DNA from: Patellaria atrata CBS 101060 | Lineage: Eukaryota > Ascomycota > Dothideomycetes > Patellariales > Patellariaceae | Reading direction: 5' to 3' | NCBI GenBank assembly: GCA_010093705.1 | Contig: MU006097.1 | Span: 515,587-579,586 of the forward strand | DNA length: 64,000 nt | Part shown: positions 12,234 through 25,135 of the stretch, piece by piece | Layout: each line of letters starts with the position of its first letter | How positions within the stretch are numbered: the first letter of the stretch is position 1 | Notes under the pieces: generated by a model | Database searches by the model: none | The model's input: the letters and a program-made list of their open reading frames with translations, nothing else | Told to the model about the DNA's origin: nothing | Position numbers and translations under genes: made by a program

Positions 12234-13109
12234 TTTGAAAGTCGTGGTAGACGAATGGGTGAATATGACATAAGAAAATGGGATTGATAACGAGATCCAG
12301 GTTTGAATTAGAGCGAGGCGTTGTTGAGATACCAAAACCGGGAGCACCTCCTGTGATTTATATACTGTTTCATCGTGCTCGGCCTTCGGGCTTCAAACTC
12401 TCCAAACTCTTCCAGTCTTCCTCTTTGTCTACGCGCTTCACCGAGCAGACATTATTTTCTCCAATCGGAACTCATGAATACGTAGCGTAAATTTTCCATG
12501 CTTCCAAATGTACTTATTAGTCCAAGGCCTTGATGAAGAAAGTAGCATACAAGTGTAATTTAGTACAATGATAAAACATATCTGGGACGAAAAGATGGAG
12601 ATAGTTTAGGGCAAATTTTTAAAGCAGGTCTACAGCCGGCCCATTAAAGATCCCTGGTGTGCTTTGTCATCATCTTACTTGACTGTGGGCCTAATGTGTT
12701 CAGTTATTGAATTATTTCCCCCGATGAGATTGACTACAGAGGGAATGAGCCATATAATGCAAAGGCCACTGTTAATTTTTCTGTAAGTGTCTTTTTCCCT
12801 CTGAGATATTCAGCCTTCTCCCTTGAATAGAACTACAGCGAATGTCTTAGTCAGTATTCATGTGAAGGTAGCATAGAAATCGGCATGATCATTAGTCCAT
12901 ATTCTGCTATGTATGGATACAATTGAGGGCTGCTAACTAAGATCAATATGAAAGTAGAATCATCTACTAGCGTCTCTAGTAGGCAATTTGCTTGAGCTAA
13001 CTGTGTAGAAAAATAAAAAATCTCGCTCATGGAGACTATTAAAACCTCATCCACGGTATGGGATCACGTCCTCTTCCTTGATCAGAATTGTGCTCAGAAC
13101 GTATACACC
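12234..13109. other. AT-rich intergenic region
   Basis: The right part follows the decayed F-box gene and the left part should hold the reductase promoter. Short open frames here have no recognisable sequence. Nothing else was seen. Confidence 0.3.
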
Positions 13110-14682
13110 TTATTGAACATATACTGGAGGGGCGGTGTCAGTCGAAGTATCAGGAGATTTAGGGTACACCCACATGGCCGAGCTAATTGCTCGATTAAGA
13201 GACTTCCGTACATTCTCGTGTTTCTCGTACGGTGCAGTCGAAGACAGTGTAAAATGAAAGCGAACATTAGGGAGTACAGAATGGATAAGAGAGTTAATGT
13301 CGGCATAAGTGGTTGATAAAATACTAGATCCATCCTTGGTCCATCTGCCCCATCCTGTCTTCTTCCATCCCCCAATAGGGAGTATGTCGAATCTACTGAG
13401 CGTTACGCCAGCTAACGACGGATATTCTGAGTCTACGGATGTAAACGCCCCGTATGGAAGCGACAACACCACTTCTAATATCCGGCGATAAACGAAATCC
13501 AGTTCCAACCAGAGGTTCGAGGGATTCGCTCTTCCTATGGGACTGGCAAGAAATTCGCTGTCTGGATCAGGCGCCATCTGTACACGCAAATGTCGAAATG
13601 TTTTAATACTGCCCAGAATGGGTGTAAGCTTGGTGATGTGGTTTGCCAATGGAAGACTGCAATGTATAAAACGATCGCAGGCCGGGGTTACTCGTATCAC
13701 TACTCTGATTTCGGTCTATTTGCCCCGTCCTTACACAGTCGTAACAGCATGTCCTCCAACGATTGAGTTGACTCTCTCCGTTGATACCCATACATCCTAT
13801 AGGCCTTGAGCGATGAGCCTTCGTTGTACCCTAAATAAGTTCATGGTCTAATGTTGTGCAACCCGGCTTCCGGTGGTGAAAGATAATTAGGGACATAGCA
13901 CTCGTCTGTCCTGGCACCACTTGTCTTCGATTTATCTTAACGTAGTTCAAGATACTGGAACGCCCTATTGAATGCCCAATAATCACCTTCAGACCTGTTC
14001 GAATCCATAAGCGCAGCCACCATATTGGGAGGTGCAACGAGAACTGGACGTAACGGATCTAAGTCATTGAAAAATCGGTTTCCACAACAATTCTAGTGAG
14101 CTATAGATGTAGTCTGTATTTGTTGGAGAGTATTCCCTTGCTTGTGCATCCGCATGCGGAGTTAGACTCTTCACTTGGAGATTACGTTCGGCAATGAACC
14201 TAATTAATGGTCGAGAGTCCTTGTTCAATCGCGGTAACTAGCAGCGCGGCGTATTCATCATATGGAGATGGAGATCCTCATCTCCGACATATGCAAGCTT
14301 CCTGCCGTGGGATCTGTAGTTTTGGGGTTTGTTCGGGCCCCCATACATTGTCAAAAGCGACTTGAATACCCGGTCTTCATGGCCGCTACGGGGAACACGG
14401 TCCTTAAGATACTCAAGTAGATCAAAATTCCATCCATATCCACCCGTGTTCAGGTTCGAGAGTCACGCGAATACAGCTGAATAATGTCGCTCGGATAAGA
14501 TTCCTCAGTCTCCAGCAAGTGAGTGACAGTGTCTTCAGTTGTTTGTTTTCGGAGGATGTCAGATCAATGGAAGGTACCTCAGAGAACTTCCCGATGGATG
14601 GCGGATCGAGATCTAGGTAAGAGAAGATGTCAAGAAGAATCTCATCAGGTAGGTTGAGAAGCCGGCTCACGGGTAATGTCAT
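13110..14682 (-). pseudogene. Decayed F-box protein gene
   Basis: The intact N-terminus (14682-14422) has a good F-box start, LLNLPDEILLDIFSYLDLD, then a leucine-rich helix and a CWRLRNLIRATLFSCIRVTL segment. The frame then shifts where a short near-duplicate, GTGGATATGG, is inserted: GWIWMEF ends at a stop, while the next frame continues NFDLLEYL. Further pieces appear in different frames, including ALLVTAIEQ, LRPVLVAPPNM and a long C-terminal part (13700-13110) with WLELDFVYRRILE and GGWKKTGWGRWTKDGSS. Several stops and frame changes lie between them, and no set of plausible introns repairs the whole. I read this as a pseudogene of a fungal F-box family; intact relatives would show the breaks precisely. 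Confidence 0.72.
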
Positions 14683-16389
14683 TTCTGCACATCAATTGGA
14701 TTCCAAAGAGGATAGAATTGAATTAAAATATTATACCGGCAATCCGCAATTCTTATGTGAAAATCTTATCTGTCTGCCGTAGATAAGACGTAGGTAAATC
14801 GTCGTTAACATAGTAACGCGTACACTGTTTCAAGTTCGCAACACAACATACAATAAATATCTTCCAAGGAAAAAGGTGGGACTAGAGCTGCTTATTCTCT
14901 ATGCCGCCCTAGCTTTCAGATTTTTGAAATGTTAGTTCTACGTTGTCTCAAATCTATCGAGCCACGAAATCACCGACTTTTGTCGATTTTGGTGAGGCGA
15001 GGGCCTTTTGGTGTATCAATTATTTTGTGAACAACGTGGTAAGGTGTTAGAACTACCTTACCGTAAGAACTCACTTGTTGTCACCCGAGGGCATAGCGTC
15101 AGCTAATAATCTAAGGCGGTAATTGTTAAGCCAGAACGACTACGATGTTAGCTGACGGTATTCTCTCGAGTGACAACAACTGAAGTTTTAAGGTACGGTA
15201 TAGGTAACGAAGTCAGGCATAGTTCTACGCGAGGTCATGCCCTAGTTCTAATCCGTACTAGACTTATGTAGAATATTAACATCGCCTTGAAAACCACCTC
15301 AAGACTTCCCATCGTCAGCTCAGCTTTGTTACATTTCAAGGAATAAGATCAAAATAGTCGATGCCAGAGAAACCTAGAACAGATGTTTCCTTGGTTTCAT
15401 TCATGCTTTCCATTTGTTTGTAGGATCTTCGCCTACTTTAGTTCTACTGGACACTCGCTCTCGGTGCGATCTCTGACTCTACACAGGGACATCGAAAACG
15501 TCCGAATGAGGTATGAGCATTTTCATCCACGGGTGACTTGACTGTAGACATTTGATCTATGCTATGAATTGAACAGTCCGTCAATAGTTGTTCGACATGT
15601 ATAGTTCTGTAGAAACCGGAATTTTCAAATGTGACTGGGAATGTGCTACACAGCATCAATATCAATCTAACTTTAACTTTGGGTTATTGCTAGCAAAAAT
15701 CCTCTTACTCTCTAGACTCCGTTTATATATTTTACTATCTTTCCGTTTCACAGTTTATCGCTCCACTATTTCCATGTTCAAGTCTTTCATCTTGTCTATC
15801 CGATCATAGATAGTATTCCACTTTCTCAGTTGACATAGATCTGGCCCAATATTCATTCCAAATATGCAGAGACTGAGATGAATGAACTCAGTTTGATTCT
15901 TTCTGTGCACACTGGTACTCTCCCCTCGACTTTGCCATAAGGAGAGATAATTATTTTCGGTTACCACAAGTCCACTCGGTGCTTGTACAAGTCAGTATAT
16001 GACCAAGTTAAGAAAGAATTTTACTCATTCGGAATTAGCACTTTAACTCTCTTGTTCATGTATAGAGGTTGTTGTACTAAATATTGGGTTCGCGACTGGC
16101 ATACTGTATGATACTTCTTTAGAACACTGAAGCTCTTCAGACTACAACGCAAAGCTTAAAACTCTCGTCTCGCACTGCACATCTTATCTACAACATAACT
16201 TTCACAAGAGTAGATTAGAAGCGATCGAGTTCTGAAACCAATAATTACACCTTTTCAGCAAACCCTCGCAAGGAATCACCTCATGTCTCTCAACTGGAAC
16301 TATTATTATCAAGGAGTCCGTTCTCCCTCTATCTATGCATTCTTCAAACCGATTTTCAATTAGGCAAATACCCATAGTACGTGGTCAAA
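14683..16389. other. 1.7-kb stretch without a supported gene, holding an inverted repeat
   Basis: No coding sequence could be supported on either strand; open frames at 15444-15967 are short and featureless. The imperfect inverted repeat at 15045-15215 is listed separately. The stretch lies between two sets of decayed F-box-like genes and may be gene debris. Confidence 0.35.
15045..15215. repeat. Imperfect inverted repeat, hairpin-forming, MITE-like
   Basis: The core arms are 15075-15106 and 15148-15179, each 32 nt, matching at 28 positions when one is reverse-complemented, with a 41-nt spacer. Both arms begin with TTGTTGTCAC and end with CGTCAGCTAA on their own strands. Weaker pairing extends outwards, with TACCGTA and TAGAACTA on both sides, to about 15045 and 15215. 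I saw no clear target-site duplication. It could be a degenerate miniature transposon or a chance palindrome; the length of the match argues against chance. Confidence 0.6.
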
Positions 16390-17080
16390 ATGAACCTCAT
16401 GAGTCTACCCTACGAAATACGCCAAAATATCTTCAAGCAAGCTGGATTGTTACGCGCGTGCACAATTAACTTCGAAGCTGAAACGAAACGCTCAACTTTG
16501 GCTTAATGTGCTGCCTTACGATGTGGATCCTGACGCATTTTGCACGTGCATCCCCCGTTATGTTGAGAATGAGGAATATATCACAACCAACCAAGGTTTA
16601 TACTGCCTACATCCTCCAGTTCCGACATCCCTGTTCTTGGTTTGCAAAGCCCTATACCATGAATGCACGAAAACTTTCTACACGAGGAACTTGTTTGCAC
16701 TTGACCTATCCAGCCGTCAATGCCGCAACAATTTCTCTCTCCTGTCCGATCACTCGGTGTCGCTTATCAGAAATCTATACGTAATTTTGCTCCCGGATAA
16801 CGTCGAATATAGAGAGACATATATGACTAATGAGAGCTGTAAGATTGGTGACTATCGAAACCTTTTGGAACTCTGGGATAGCTTTTCTGCCATTCTTGCA
16901 CCTCGACTGGCTCTAATGACCCTGAGCCTTACGGTTCATGGACTAATGCACGAACTACATCTTACAGAAGTTGTACAGAAGAGTTTGGTACACCTGATGC
17001 ATTTAAGAGCGTTTTATGTCAATGTTGGAGACTATACCAAAATACAAAGCTTTAGCCCTAGCTTTAAAACACTTCATTGA
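16390..17080 (+). pseudogene. F-box-like protein gene, frame-broken
   Basis: The start, MNLMSLPYEIRQNIFKQAG, is an F-box-like LPxEIRxxIF motif and is followed by LLRACTINFEAE. The frame then stops at 16503, but the neighbouring frame reads on as RNAQLWLNVLPYDVDPDAFC and stays open to 17080, with SLFLVCKALYHEC and SSRQCRNNFSLLSDHS. There is no room for an intron at the switch, so a one-base frame change is the simplest explanation. The 3' end also looks short. A sequencing error could produce the same picture. Confidence 0.6.
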
Positions 17081-17099
17081 CGCAAACAGAGTGGACAGG

Positions 17100-17822
17100 C
17101 AACAAAATTTAGGGCGACTACAACGAAAGCTTCCATCAACAGGGGTATTGAGCGCCTTAATGGACGGCCGCGGCTAGGCAAATACTTACGTGGGTGTTGT
17201 GGAAACTGTGAGCCGGTTCCCAATATATACTGTTCTTGGTGTAATCATAAGAATAGAGCACACTTCTCTAGCACCTGCACTTATAATATACTACCTGACT
17301 TACCCGACCAGATATTCCTCGTCAGCCGTTTCTGTATATGCTTTCGCAGAAGAGACTTTTTATGCTTCTAATAAGTTTTTTATTCGAAAGGGATCAGTTC
17401 GGGACACCAAAGAAGCTATTACGAAGATAAAGGCAGAATTATTTTCGAGTATTAGGCGCCTTTGTATTAATATTAGTGGTATATGTATGAACTTTGTGGG
17501 AGACGAAGTCTATTTCGTCAGGGCGGCTCTCCTATTTCTCTTGAATACACCTTACAGTGTTACCGCGAACTTCTTTAACTCATTTTTCAACGCGCCCATC
17601 CGAACATAGAAATAACCTTATTTGACTGTGGTTTTTACCCAGAGCTCGGGCGGCCGAGAGTCTCCCAGCCGCGGTTCAGAGTTTAGGATTCAAACAGGTC
17701 ACGCTCCTAATGCTCGACTCCAACTCCAGTCGCATTCTCTCTTCTCATCGGTCTACGATCCTACTTATTGGAAATCAAGAGATCTAATCATCTCGAAATG
17801 GAACTCGGAAGTAAACCAGTAG
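17100..17822 (+). pseudogene. Second, more decayed F-box-like copy
   Basis: Pieces in several frames resemble the gene before it. Near 17190-17320 one frame reads CCGNCEPVPNIYCSWCNHKN, a possible CxxC...CxxC zinc-ribbon-like element, followed by LPDLPDQIFLV, an F-box-like start. Another frame (to 17609) gives KFFIRKGSVRDTKEAITKIK and LFSSIRRLCINISG. The tail at 17622-17822 is open but has no domain that I can name. No single frame covers it. The family link to the preceding copy is inferred from motif order. Confidence 0.45.
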
Positions 17823-18787
17823 ATCGAACAAGAGCCACCAAGCTGACCATAGCAAGAGAGCAGGGTCTTTCCTTGAGTTACATGCGATTAAGTTACTTTG
17901 TGGAAGGGAGAAACTATTTTCTGGAGATAGTAGCTTATTAGCCGCTGGAGGTGCTATCTTAGTACTAGACTATGGAGACGCGATGGTTCTCTGAATTTGT
18001 CGCTCAGTGATCATAAAAGTCGTCATATCCGCTCAACCCAATCTGTAAGGTAGCAAGTAACTTCCACATAGGCTTTGCCAGAGCAAACCTTTCTCTCAAC
18101 TTAGTAAATGGGATTGACTTCCGCCATGTGTCCCGGATATCTGGATTGCTAGATTGGCAAGGAAGGGGTACTCCGTGGTATTATCTTCGTTTTCTCAATA
18201 TCTCTTCCTACTTCCTACTGTACGATTTTTTGTACTCATAATGGTTTAGATCGAACTTTTGTTCCCGGTTCGATTTCACTGGTCTATTCACAATGGCATA
18301 CTTCCAATTTTCGTCCCTAAAGCAATATCTTATTACTGTACAATGAAGTCGGAGGTACAGGGCAATAAACGTACCGCAAGACGTGAGCACCACAGAAATA
18401 GATACGTCCAAAAGTTAGTTTTGTAATCTAATAATTTCTTCGATTATTATATCCCTTAGCTATTCACTATTCACTATTCACTACCTACACTAATTAATGG
18501 TCTGACTAAACAAAAGAAAATTGTGTTTTGCGAATCTAAGATCTGAGATTTCCATCGGAGGAGTATACCATCTAGAACCAGCCACCATCACATACTACCA
18601 ATCATACAAAGTACCTCATAAAAGATGAAAGAAAGACTCATGGCCTTTTAAAGCTGTACGAAATATTCCCTCCGAAGTGACCCACATACAATCCCAATGG
18701 CACGTATGCCACAGGATGGAAGAAGCACTATAGCTACAAGAACAAAAGCGCCACACATTAAGCAAACCGATTACCAACCCATATGAT
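17823..18787. other. Intergenic region with short CTATTCA tandem repeat
   Basis: No gene is supported. A three-copy tandem of about 7 nt (CTATTCA type) lies near 18460-18487. The right end should contain the SCC3 3' UTR. Confidence 0.35.
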
Positions 18788-21700
18788 TTAATCTCCGAGG
18801 ACACTTTCTACCTCGTCCTCAGCCGGCACATCCGTTTCATTCTCCCTACTCTCCCGTTCCTCCTCCTCCCTCCGCTGATCCTCCTCAGCATCCACCTCCT
18901 CCAGCCTCTCGTCGCCCTCGCCCATCTCCTCATCCTCGTCATCATCCTCAACCACAATCTCCTTACTCTTAGCAATTTTCCCCGCATCACCCTTCCTCCC
19001 CTTCTCCTTCTGCCCTTTCTTAGCTCTAGAATTCGATTTCTTCTCCCACTCCAATGCACTGACAACTTCCCTCCAATTGGAGCCCAACAGCCCTTTATTT
19101 CTTTCCAGTCTGGGCCTCCAGTTTTCGTCCACGACGCCTGCGGTGACGCCCAGCACCATGCGCGCACCCAACTCGCAGAGGCGTTGTTCCGCGAGCAACA
19201 CGCCTTGCTGTTTCTCGACCCATCCTTCCTCTTCCTCGTCCGAGGAAGCGGGTTCGTCGTCTGGGTCCAGCGGCTCGTCACCAGGGTCGATCAAGGCGTC
19301 AAGTTTCTTCCGCAGCCGTTTGGCATATGCTTTTTCTGCGGCTGCGAGGACGGAGAGGAGGGTTTTCTGTGCGCGATCTGGGATGGGTTGGATAAGCTCC
19401 TTGAACAGCTCTGTGCTATCTTGTTCCCTTTCCTGTGATTTTCCCTGTTTCCTCTTTGGCTGTGCGTACCGTAATGTCGAGAACAGACAATGTAGATCCA
19501 TCAATACACCCGCGACTGTCAACCGGACTTCGTCAGCGCCGTGGAGCGCGTCGAGAACATGGGTAAGCACAGCGACGAATGTGTCTCGGTGCATAGCGAG
19601 GGACTCGATGGAGCGCGATGAGTGAGCCGGTTGGGTGGAGTCGATGAGCGCGGCTTGGATCCCTTGCACTTTCCAGATGAAGTAGAAGAGGAGAGCATTG
19701 GCAGCATTGGTAACGAGGACGTCTTCTTGCGCATCTTTGTCGGGGTCGAGGTTGTCGGTGGGGCTACCCCTGTAGATGAGGTCGATGAGGAGGTTGATGC
19801 CGGGCTGCGGTTGTTGGGATTGAGATTTTGATTTCTGCTTGGTGCGCGCAGCGGGGATAGCTTCAAGGGCTTCCGTATTATTAGAGATACGGCTGAGGTT
19901 ATGGATGCGAAGGACAGTGTTAGAGACGCCGGTGAGGACATTCGTCCCCAGGCTGCCACGAGTGCGGAAGTCCTTGTCGCGGTGGAGGGTGTGCAGCGCG
20001 TTCATGGTATCATCCCAGAGCGCTTGTAGCTTTTCTTCTGTCACTTCGCCGAGCTGCTCGAAGCCTTTGGCGTGGAGGAGGGCGACGCCGGCTTCTTGTA
20101 TCACACGCGAGCTGCCGTGGGTTAGGAATTGAGCGTTGATGTCATCAAGGAGTGCTTTTAAAGTGGCTGAGTCCTCTCTGAGCTCTTGAAAGACTTCGAG
20201 ATTGAGGACGTGGACGAGCCGAAGGACTGAAGCTGCGGCGTCGGGTAAGGCGCCAAACTTCTTCAGAAGGCGAGGGATAATGGCGGCAAGGTGGCGAGCT
20301 GCCTCTTCCTGCTCTTCTTGTAGCTGTTCTTTTTGAGCCTTTGTCTTTTTGACTTTCTTATCAGTTGCAGCTTCCCTTGCTTCCTGCAGCTTTAGGGATA
20401 CCGTGGCATTGAGGATCTCAAGGAGCAAAATTTCTTCCTTCTCGTTCAATGTGCAAACCTGTTTTAGTAAGGATTCGGGGTCATCGCTGAAACCATTCTG
20501 TGCGGTTTGAGAGTGGTCAAACAATAGATATCCCGCGATGTTTTCCCACTCCCTAAGCTCTGACATCTGGTTATATAACGCCGCGGCTGCAGTTGAGAAG
20601 CGTGATTCGATGCCAGCGGCAACGAGATACGTAACACCTCCCCAATTCTCGATCTCACTCGGCAATGCTTCACCGTCTGCATCATAGTTATCGAAAATCT
20701 CTACCAGTGATTTAAGCTTCACCCATGCAAGCCTTGGGCTTTCGAAGTCTTCATCAGCCACGGTGTTGAGCGCTTCGTTCAATGCTTCTTGTCCGCCAAT
20801 ATCTTCGACGTGAGCTTCGTATGCGTCGTTGACATTTTCTGCGAAGAAAGGGACGACTGCCTTCCGGACCTTGGGTTCTGAGTCGAAAATCAGTCTACCG
20901 ACCTCATCGATGTCGTCTGGTTCTAGCAGACCAACATCTCGTAGGGTGTCGAGGAGTTCCACTGTTGCCGCTCGAACATTGGCGTCCATATCCCTGGTAG
21001 CCATTTCCACCATTCTGGGTCGAAATCTTTCCGTGAAGGTCTTGAGACCAGCAAGCTTATTTTTATCTTTGAACAGCCTTTGTAATTGCCTAATACATTC
21101 TAGGCGTGTTTGTGCGTGATGATCTGAGAGAACCCAACCCAAGTATCGCAGATGCTCACCGTCGAGCAGTAGGTCTGGGTACGCAATAATCCACTCACTC
21201 AGACCCTGTACACAGTCGACTCGTATCCTGGGGTCAACATCTCTATATCGATGAACAAACACCGTATCTATCCAATCCTTGATGATAGCGTTGATACTTT
21301 CCTGCTTCTCGGCTTGTTCTTTGGCTTTCTCTTCCAGCTCTCGACTCCTTCCTGCTTTTGCTTTCTTTTTCTGTCCTTCAGAGAATCTGAGATTGGTGGC
21401 AATATCTTGGGCAATATCTCCTCCGATTTCGCAAAGAGAGCTGACAATAGCTAAAGATACGACTGTGGAAGTGTGCCGAAATGGTCGGTTTGCCGCAGAT
21501 GACATGGTACTTATCCACACCTGTATATTCTCCATCAATTCTATGTGAGTAAACAAAAGTCCAGACTTAGATATTGTTTGGATTAAGGAGTCAAAGAACC
21601 CTGTTACTGATGTCTTGAAAGATACACCTGACCTTCCTTTGGCTATAAGCGGATAGTCTGTGATATGTTGCTACGTTTCAATTAGCAAGATTTCAACATA

Positions 21701-22433
21701 AGGATTGCAAGGACTTACAGCTTGATATTCCTCTTGTAAATCTAACAGTTTGCTCATTGCACTATCTGGGTCTGCGACATCATTCTCGTCAATGCTACCG
21801 TCACTTCCAGAAGCTCTTATGACGAAATTGACAAGAGACGCGATCGCCCTCGCTTCGTGCTGTTCAAATTCTGCAAGCCATTGTGCAGCAACGTCGTCAA
21901 GAGTATGGCCGCGAGCAAAGACTTCAGCTGTAGAGATATTGATATTAGCGTTCCAGCCCTTCAAAAATGCCAAATGCGCACTTACCAAAAAGTCCACCAG
22001 CTTCCTCAGCAGCCCCATCGTTCAGCGGTTTCGCCTTCTTTGGCCTCGGTTTATTCGCCGCTTTTGAGCCCGCCGGTTTACTCACAGGTCTGATCGCCAG
22101 GCTAACAGTCTCCCCATTCGTCTTTGTCTTCTTTGGTGCAGGTTTCTTGGAAGGAGGTTTCGGACGACTTCGCGCCTTTCTCCTCTTTTCTCTCAGCTCT
22201 TCCTCATCCGGTTCACCCTCTTCACTCTCTTCAACAGGTTCTTCCTCATCGTCTTCGGCCTCTTCATCTTCACTTTCCTCGGCACCATCGCGTTTGCGCT
22301 TCGTGCTGCCCGCTGGACTCGACGCGGCATAGACTTGTGGTTTACGCACGACCCGGGCAGATTTACGACGCGTAGCGGTAGATTGCGCGTCAGGTTCGCT
22401 TGAGAGCTCCATACTGGAGTTTCGGGCGGGCAT
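18788..22433 (-). CDS. SCC3: Cohesin subunit Scc3/Psc3 (STAG/SA family)
   Basis: HEAT-repeat subunit of the nuclear cohesin ring, needed for cohesin loading and sister-chromatid cohesion. Exons 22433-21986, 21927-21719 and 21670-18788 give 1179 residues. The N-terminus has a basic, then very acidic, disordered region with KRKRDG and an EEDEE-rich stretch (residues 45-100) and Lys/Pro-rich parts. The STAG region begins near residue 220 with ITDYPLIAKGRSG, FFDSLIQTI and MENIQVWISTMSS. The conserved stromalin domain follows near 355 with HRYRDVDPRIRVDC, LSEWI and LGWVLSDH. The C-terminus is Asp/Glu-rich. I start at MPARNSSMEL; a second Met lies seven codons on. Confidence 0.93.
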
Positions 22434-23205
22434 ATAATGTTGTGGTGGTACTTCGCAGAGATATGGTCGTCGCAACGACGCGTCGTAGATATTGAGGGAC
22501 AAAATGAGTGATAGTTATAAAGTCGACCACAGGGGGTTAGGACAGGTCGCTTGACAACCGGGTTAGTCAGGGAGCGCGATGTTTTGGAATACTGTTAAAG
22601 CTCAACACAGTATTTTTCTTTCAATGCAAAAGAAAATTGAAGTATTTAGAAGCGCGGTTGGAGACGTTAAGCTGGTGTCACTGGTACGTCCAATAAAGTT
22701 GTTGTTCGTTCGACGGCCAGGCTCGGTGATGCCCCGCCAAATCGCCAAAACTCAGCCAGCTCATTCTCGTCCTCTCCCACAACTGTGTACTGTACCTGTA
22801 ACTTACAATTGATAGATTCATCATTAAACACTACAATCCGCGCGAGTTATGAGCCTATGCGAGTCGACTCTAAGGAGCCTGGGACGGGACACTGTCACCG
22901 CTCTTATGTATTCGTATGTACCTACGGGATGTCGATATTTCCTAGTTGGGAGCCGGCGGGAAGTAATTGATTGCATCTAGCATTCTAGGCTGTCTTGCCC
23001 TACATATGCTATACACACAAGGTTGAAGCCACCAACCCTAGCCCTATGCAGGAGACGGTACCTATTGATACTCCAAGTAGAGAGGAGCTGATCGCATTTG
23101 ATATGCCCCGCCAGCCCCTCATGATGGTTTCTTTTGTCACTTCTTGTAGATTATCATATCTTTATTGTCTATTCTTTAATCTCTAAGTCTCAGTCAATAT
23201 TCATT
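22434..23205. promoter_or_regulatory. Divergent promoter region, SCC3 / GMC oxidoreductase
   Basis: The region separates two divergent starts and probably holds both promoters. I saw no clear TATA box, repeat or small gene. Open frames at 22579-23186 are featureless. Confidence 0.35.
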
Positions 23206-25135
23206 ATGTCTCGTTCGACCACAGTAGATGACTTCTGCGCCCGTAAGTTTGATTATGTGATATGCGGCGGTGGGACGGCTGGATTGGTTGTTGCCGCTCG
23301 TCTCAGTCAAGATTCCAATATTCAGGTTGGCGTGCTAGAAGCTGGAACCGATGGTATAGATGACCCGATTATCTATGTTCCTGGTCGATTCGGAGAGGCA
23401 ATAGGAACCAAGTATGATTGGGCTTGGAAGACCGTCCCTCAGCCAGGCCTCGGAGGACGTCAGCTTGACTACGCTAGGGGTAAAGTCCTGGGTGGAAGTA
23501 GCGCCATCAATTTCTTTACTTGGATGCGAGGAAATCGCGAAGATTATGATGCGTGGGAAGAGTTAGGAAACGAGGGTTGGGGGTGGGAGAGCTTGCTGTG
23601 AGTTACCCCTTTTTGTGAGATCAAATAAGCATTCAGCTAACCAGTAGTCAGACCTTTCTTCAAGATGGCTGAGAAATTACATGCTCCAGATGCTGAGCTT
23701 GCAAAACAACACAATATTGATGTTGATCCAAGCAGTCATGGTGAAAATGGTCCAATCCAGACAGTTTACTCGCGAGAGCACGGTGGCTCCCATAAATTTT
23801 GGCATGAGACAATGCAGAATCTTGGAGCTGAGCGTAGACCGACGTTCAACGGCTCGAATGTGGGCGTTTGGACAGCTTTGACTTCCGTGGACCCAACTAC
23901 CTGGAGAAGGTCATACGCAGGATCTGCTTACTATCTACCAAACGCGTCACGAAGCAACCTTGCTGTATTATGCAATGCTATGGTAAGAGGTGTGGTACTA
24001 GAAGGACACGGTGACAATGTAGTCGCCACCGGCGTCAGGTTTGCTTATGGTGGGCAAGAATATACCGTACAAGCAAAAGCTGAAGTTATCGTCTGCGGTG
24101 GAAGTATCAACTCCCCCCAAATTCTCGAACTCTCTGGCATAGGTGACCCAAATGTACTCAATGCTGCTGGTATCCCGGTAAAGGTTGAGAATCCTAATGT
24201 TGGAGAGAACCTTCAAGATCGACTCAGTGAGTTTAACATTAAACATTGAAATCAGTACTGAGACTGACGATTTTATAGTGACTTGTGCGGTATTTGAGAT
24301 CGACCCGACAATACAAACGAGAGAAGATCTGATAAAGGACCCAGGATTAAGCAAAGCCGCAGCTTTAGAATATGAACAAACCAAATCTGGGCCGCTTACA
24401 GTATTGCCATGTTCAATGTCGTACTTACCTTTAACCTTCATGATGTCCCCAGAGGAGATTACGGTCATAGCTAAGAAAGCACTTGGAGCACTTGACAATC
24501 GGCAGCAGATACTTCTACGAAAGCTGACTTCAGAGAAACCATTAGGTCAGATCGAATTTGTGTTCGATGCGAACAACTGGTACCCCGTCTTCCCACAAGA
24601 ACCAGGAAAAAAATACGGCACCATCCTACAGATGTTACAATATCCTTTCACTAGAGGCTCCATCCACATACCACCAGCTGCACCGGGGAGAACCACTACA
24701 TCAGATGACGGATTGGTAATCGACCCTCGATACTACCAAGACGACGGCGAACTGGATTTTGCTGTGTTCAAGGCCACGCAAGCTTTTGCAGACAAGATCC
24801 CACGCACAGAGCCTCTGTCGAGTATTGTCAGAGAACGCGTCTGGCCACCTCCAAGCGTGGATCTAACCGAAAAAGAAGACTTTACGAACTATATCAGAGA
24901 CCACACAATCTCTGACTGGCATCCGGTGGGTACCTGCGCAATGGGCGGAAAGAACGGAAAGAGCGCAGGGGTCGTCGACGAAAGATTACGCGTGTACGGC
25001 GTGAAGAGAATGAGAGTTATCGACGCAAGTATCATGCCTCTACAGATCAGTGCACATTTACAGGCTACTGTGTACGCGATTGCGGAGAAAGGTGCTAGCA
25101 TGATATTGGAAGGTCGAGTTAAGGGAGGGGATTGA
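23206..25135 (+). CDS. GMC-family FAD oxidoreductase (choline dehydrogenase-like)
   Basis: Flavoenzyme of the glucose-methanol-choline family that oxidises an alcohol; substrate unknown. Exons 23206-23597, 23652-24226 and 24279-25135 give 607 residues. The ADP-binding loop is DYVICGGGTAGLVVAARL at residues 17-34. The first family signature is near RGKVLGGSSAINFFTWMRG, and the second is the GGSINSPQILELSGIG segment. The catalytic region has DWHPVGTCAMG, followed by a His in ISAHLQATVYAIAEKGA, which is the usual His-His pair position. There is no signal peptide, so it is probably intracellular, unlike secreted lignocellulose-active members. Confidence 0.92.

Noticed and set aside
13960-14040. 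Possible tRNA B box (GTTCGAATCC)
   Set aside because: No A box or cloverleaf arms could be placed around it, and it falls within the decayed F-box gene.
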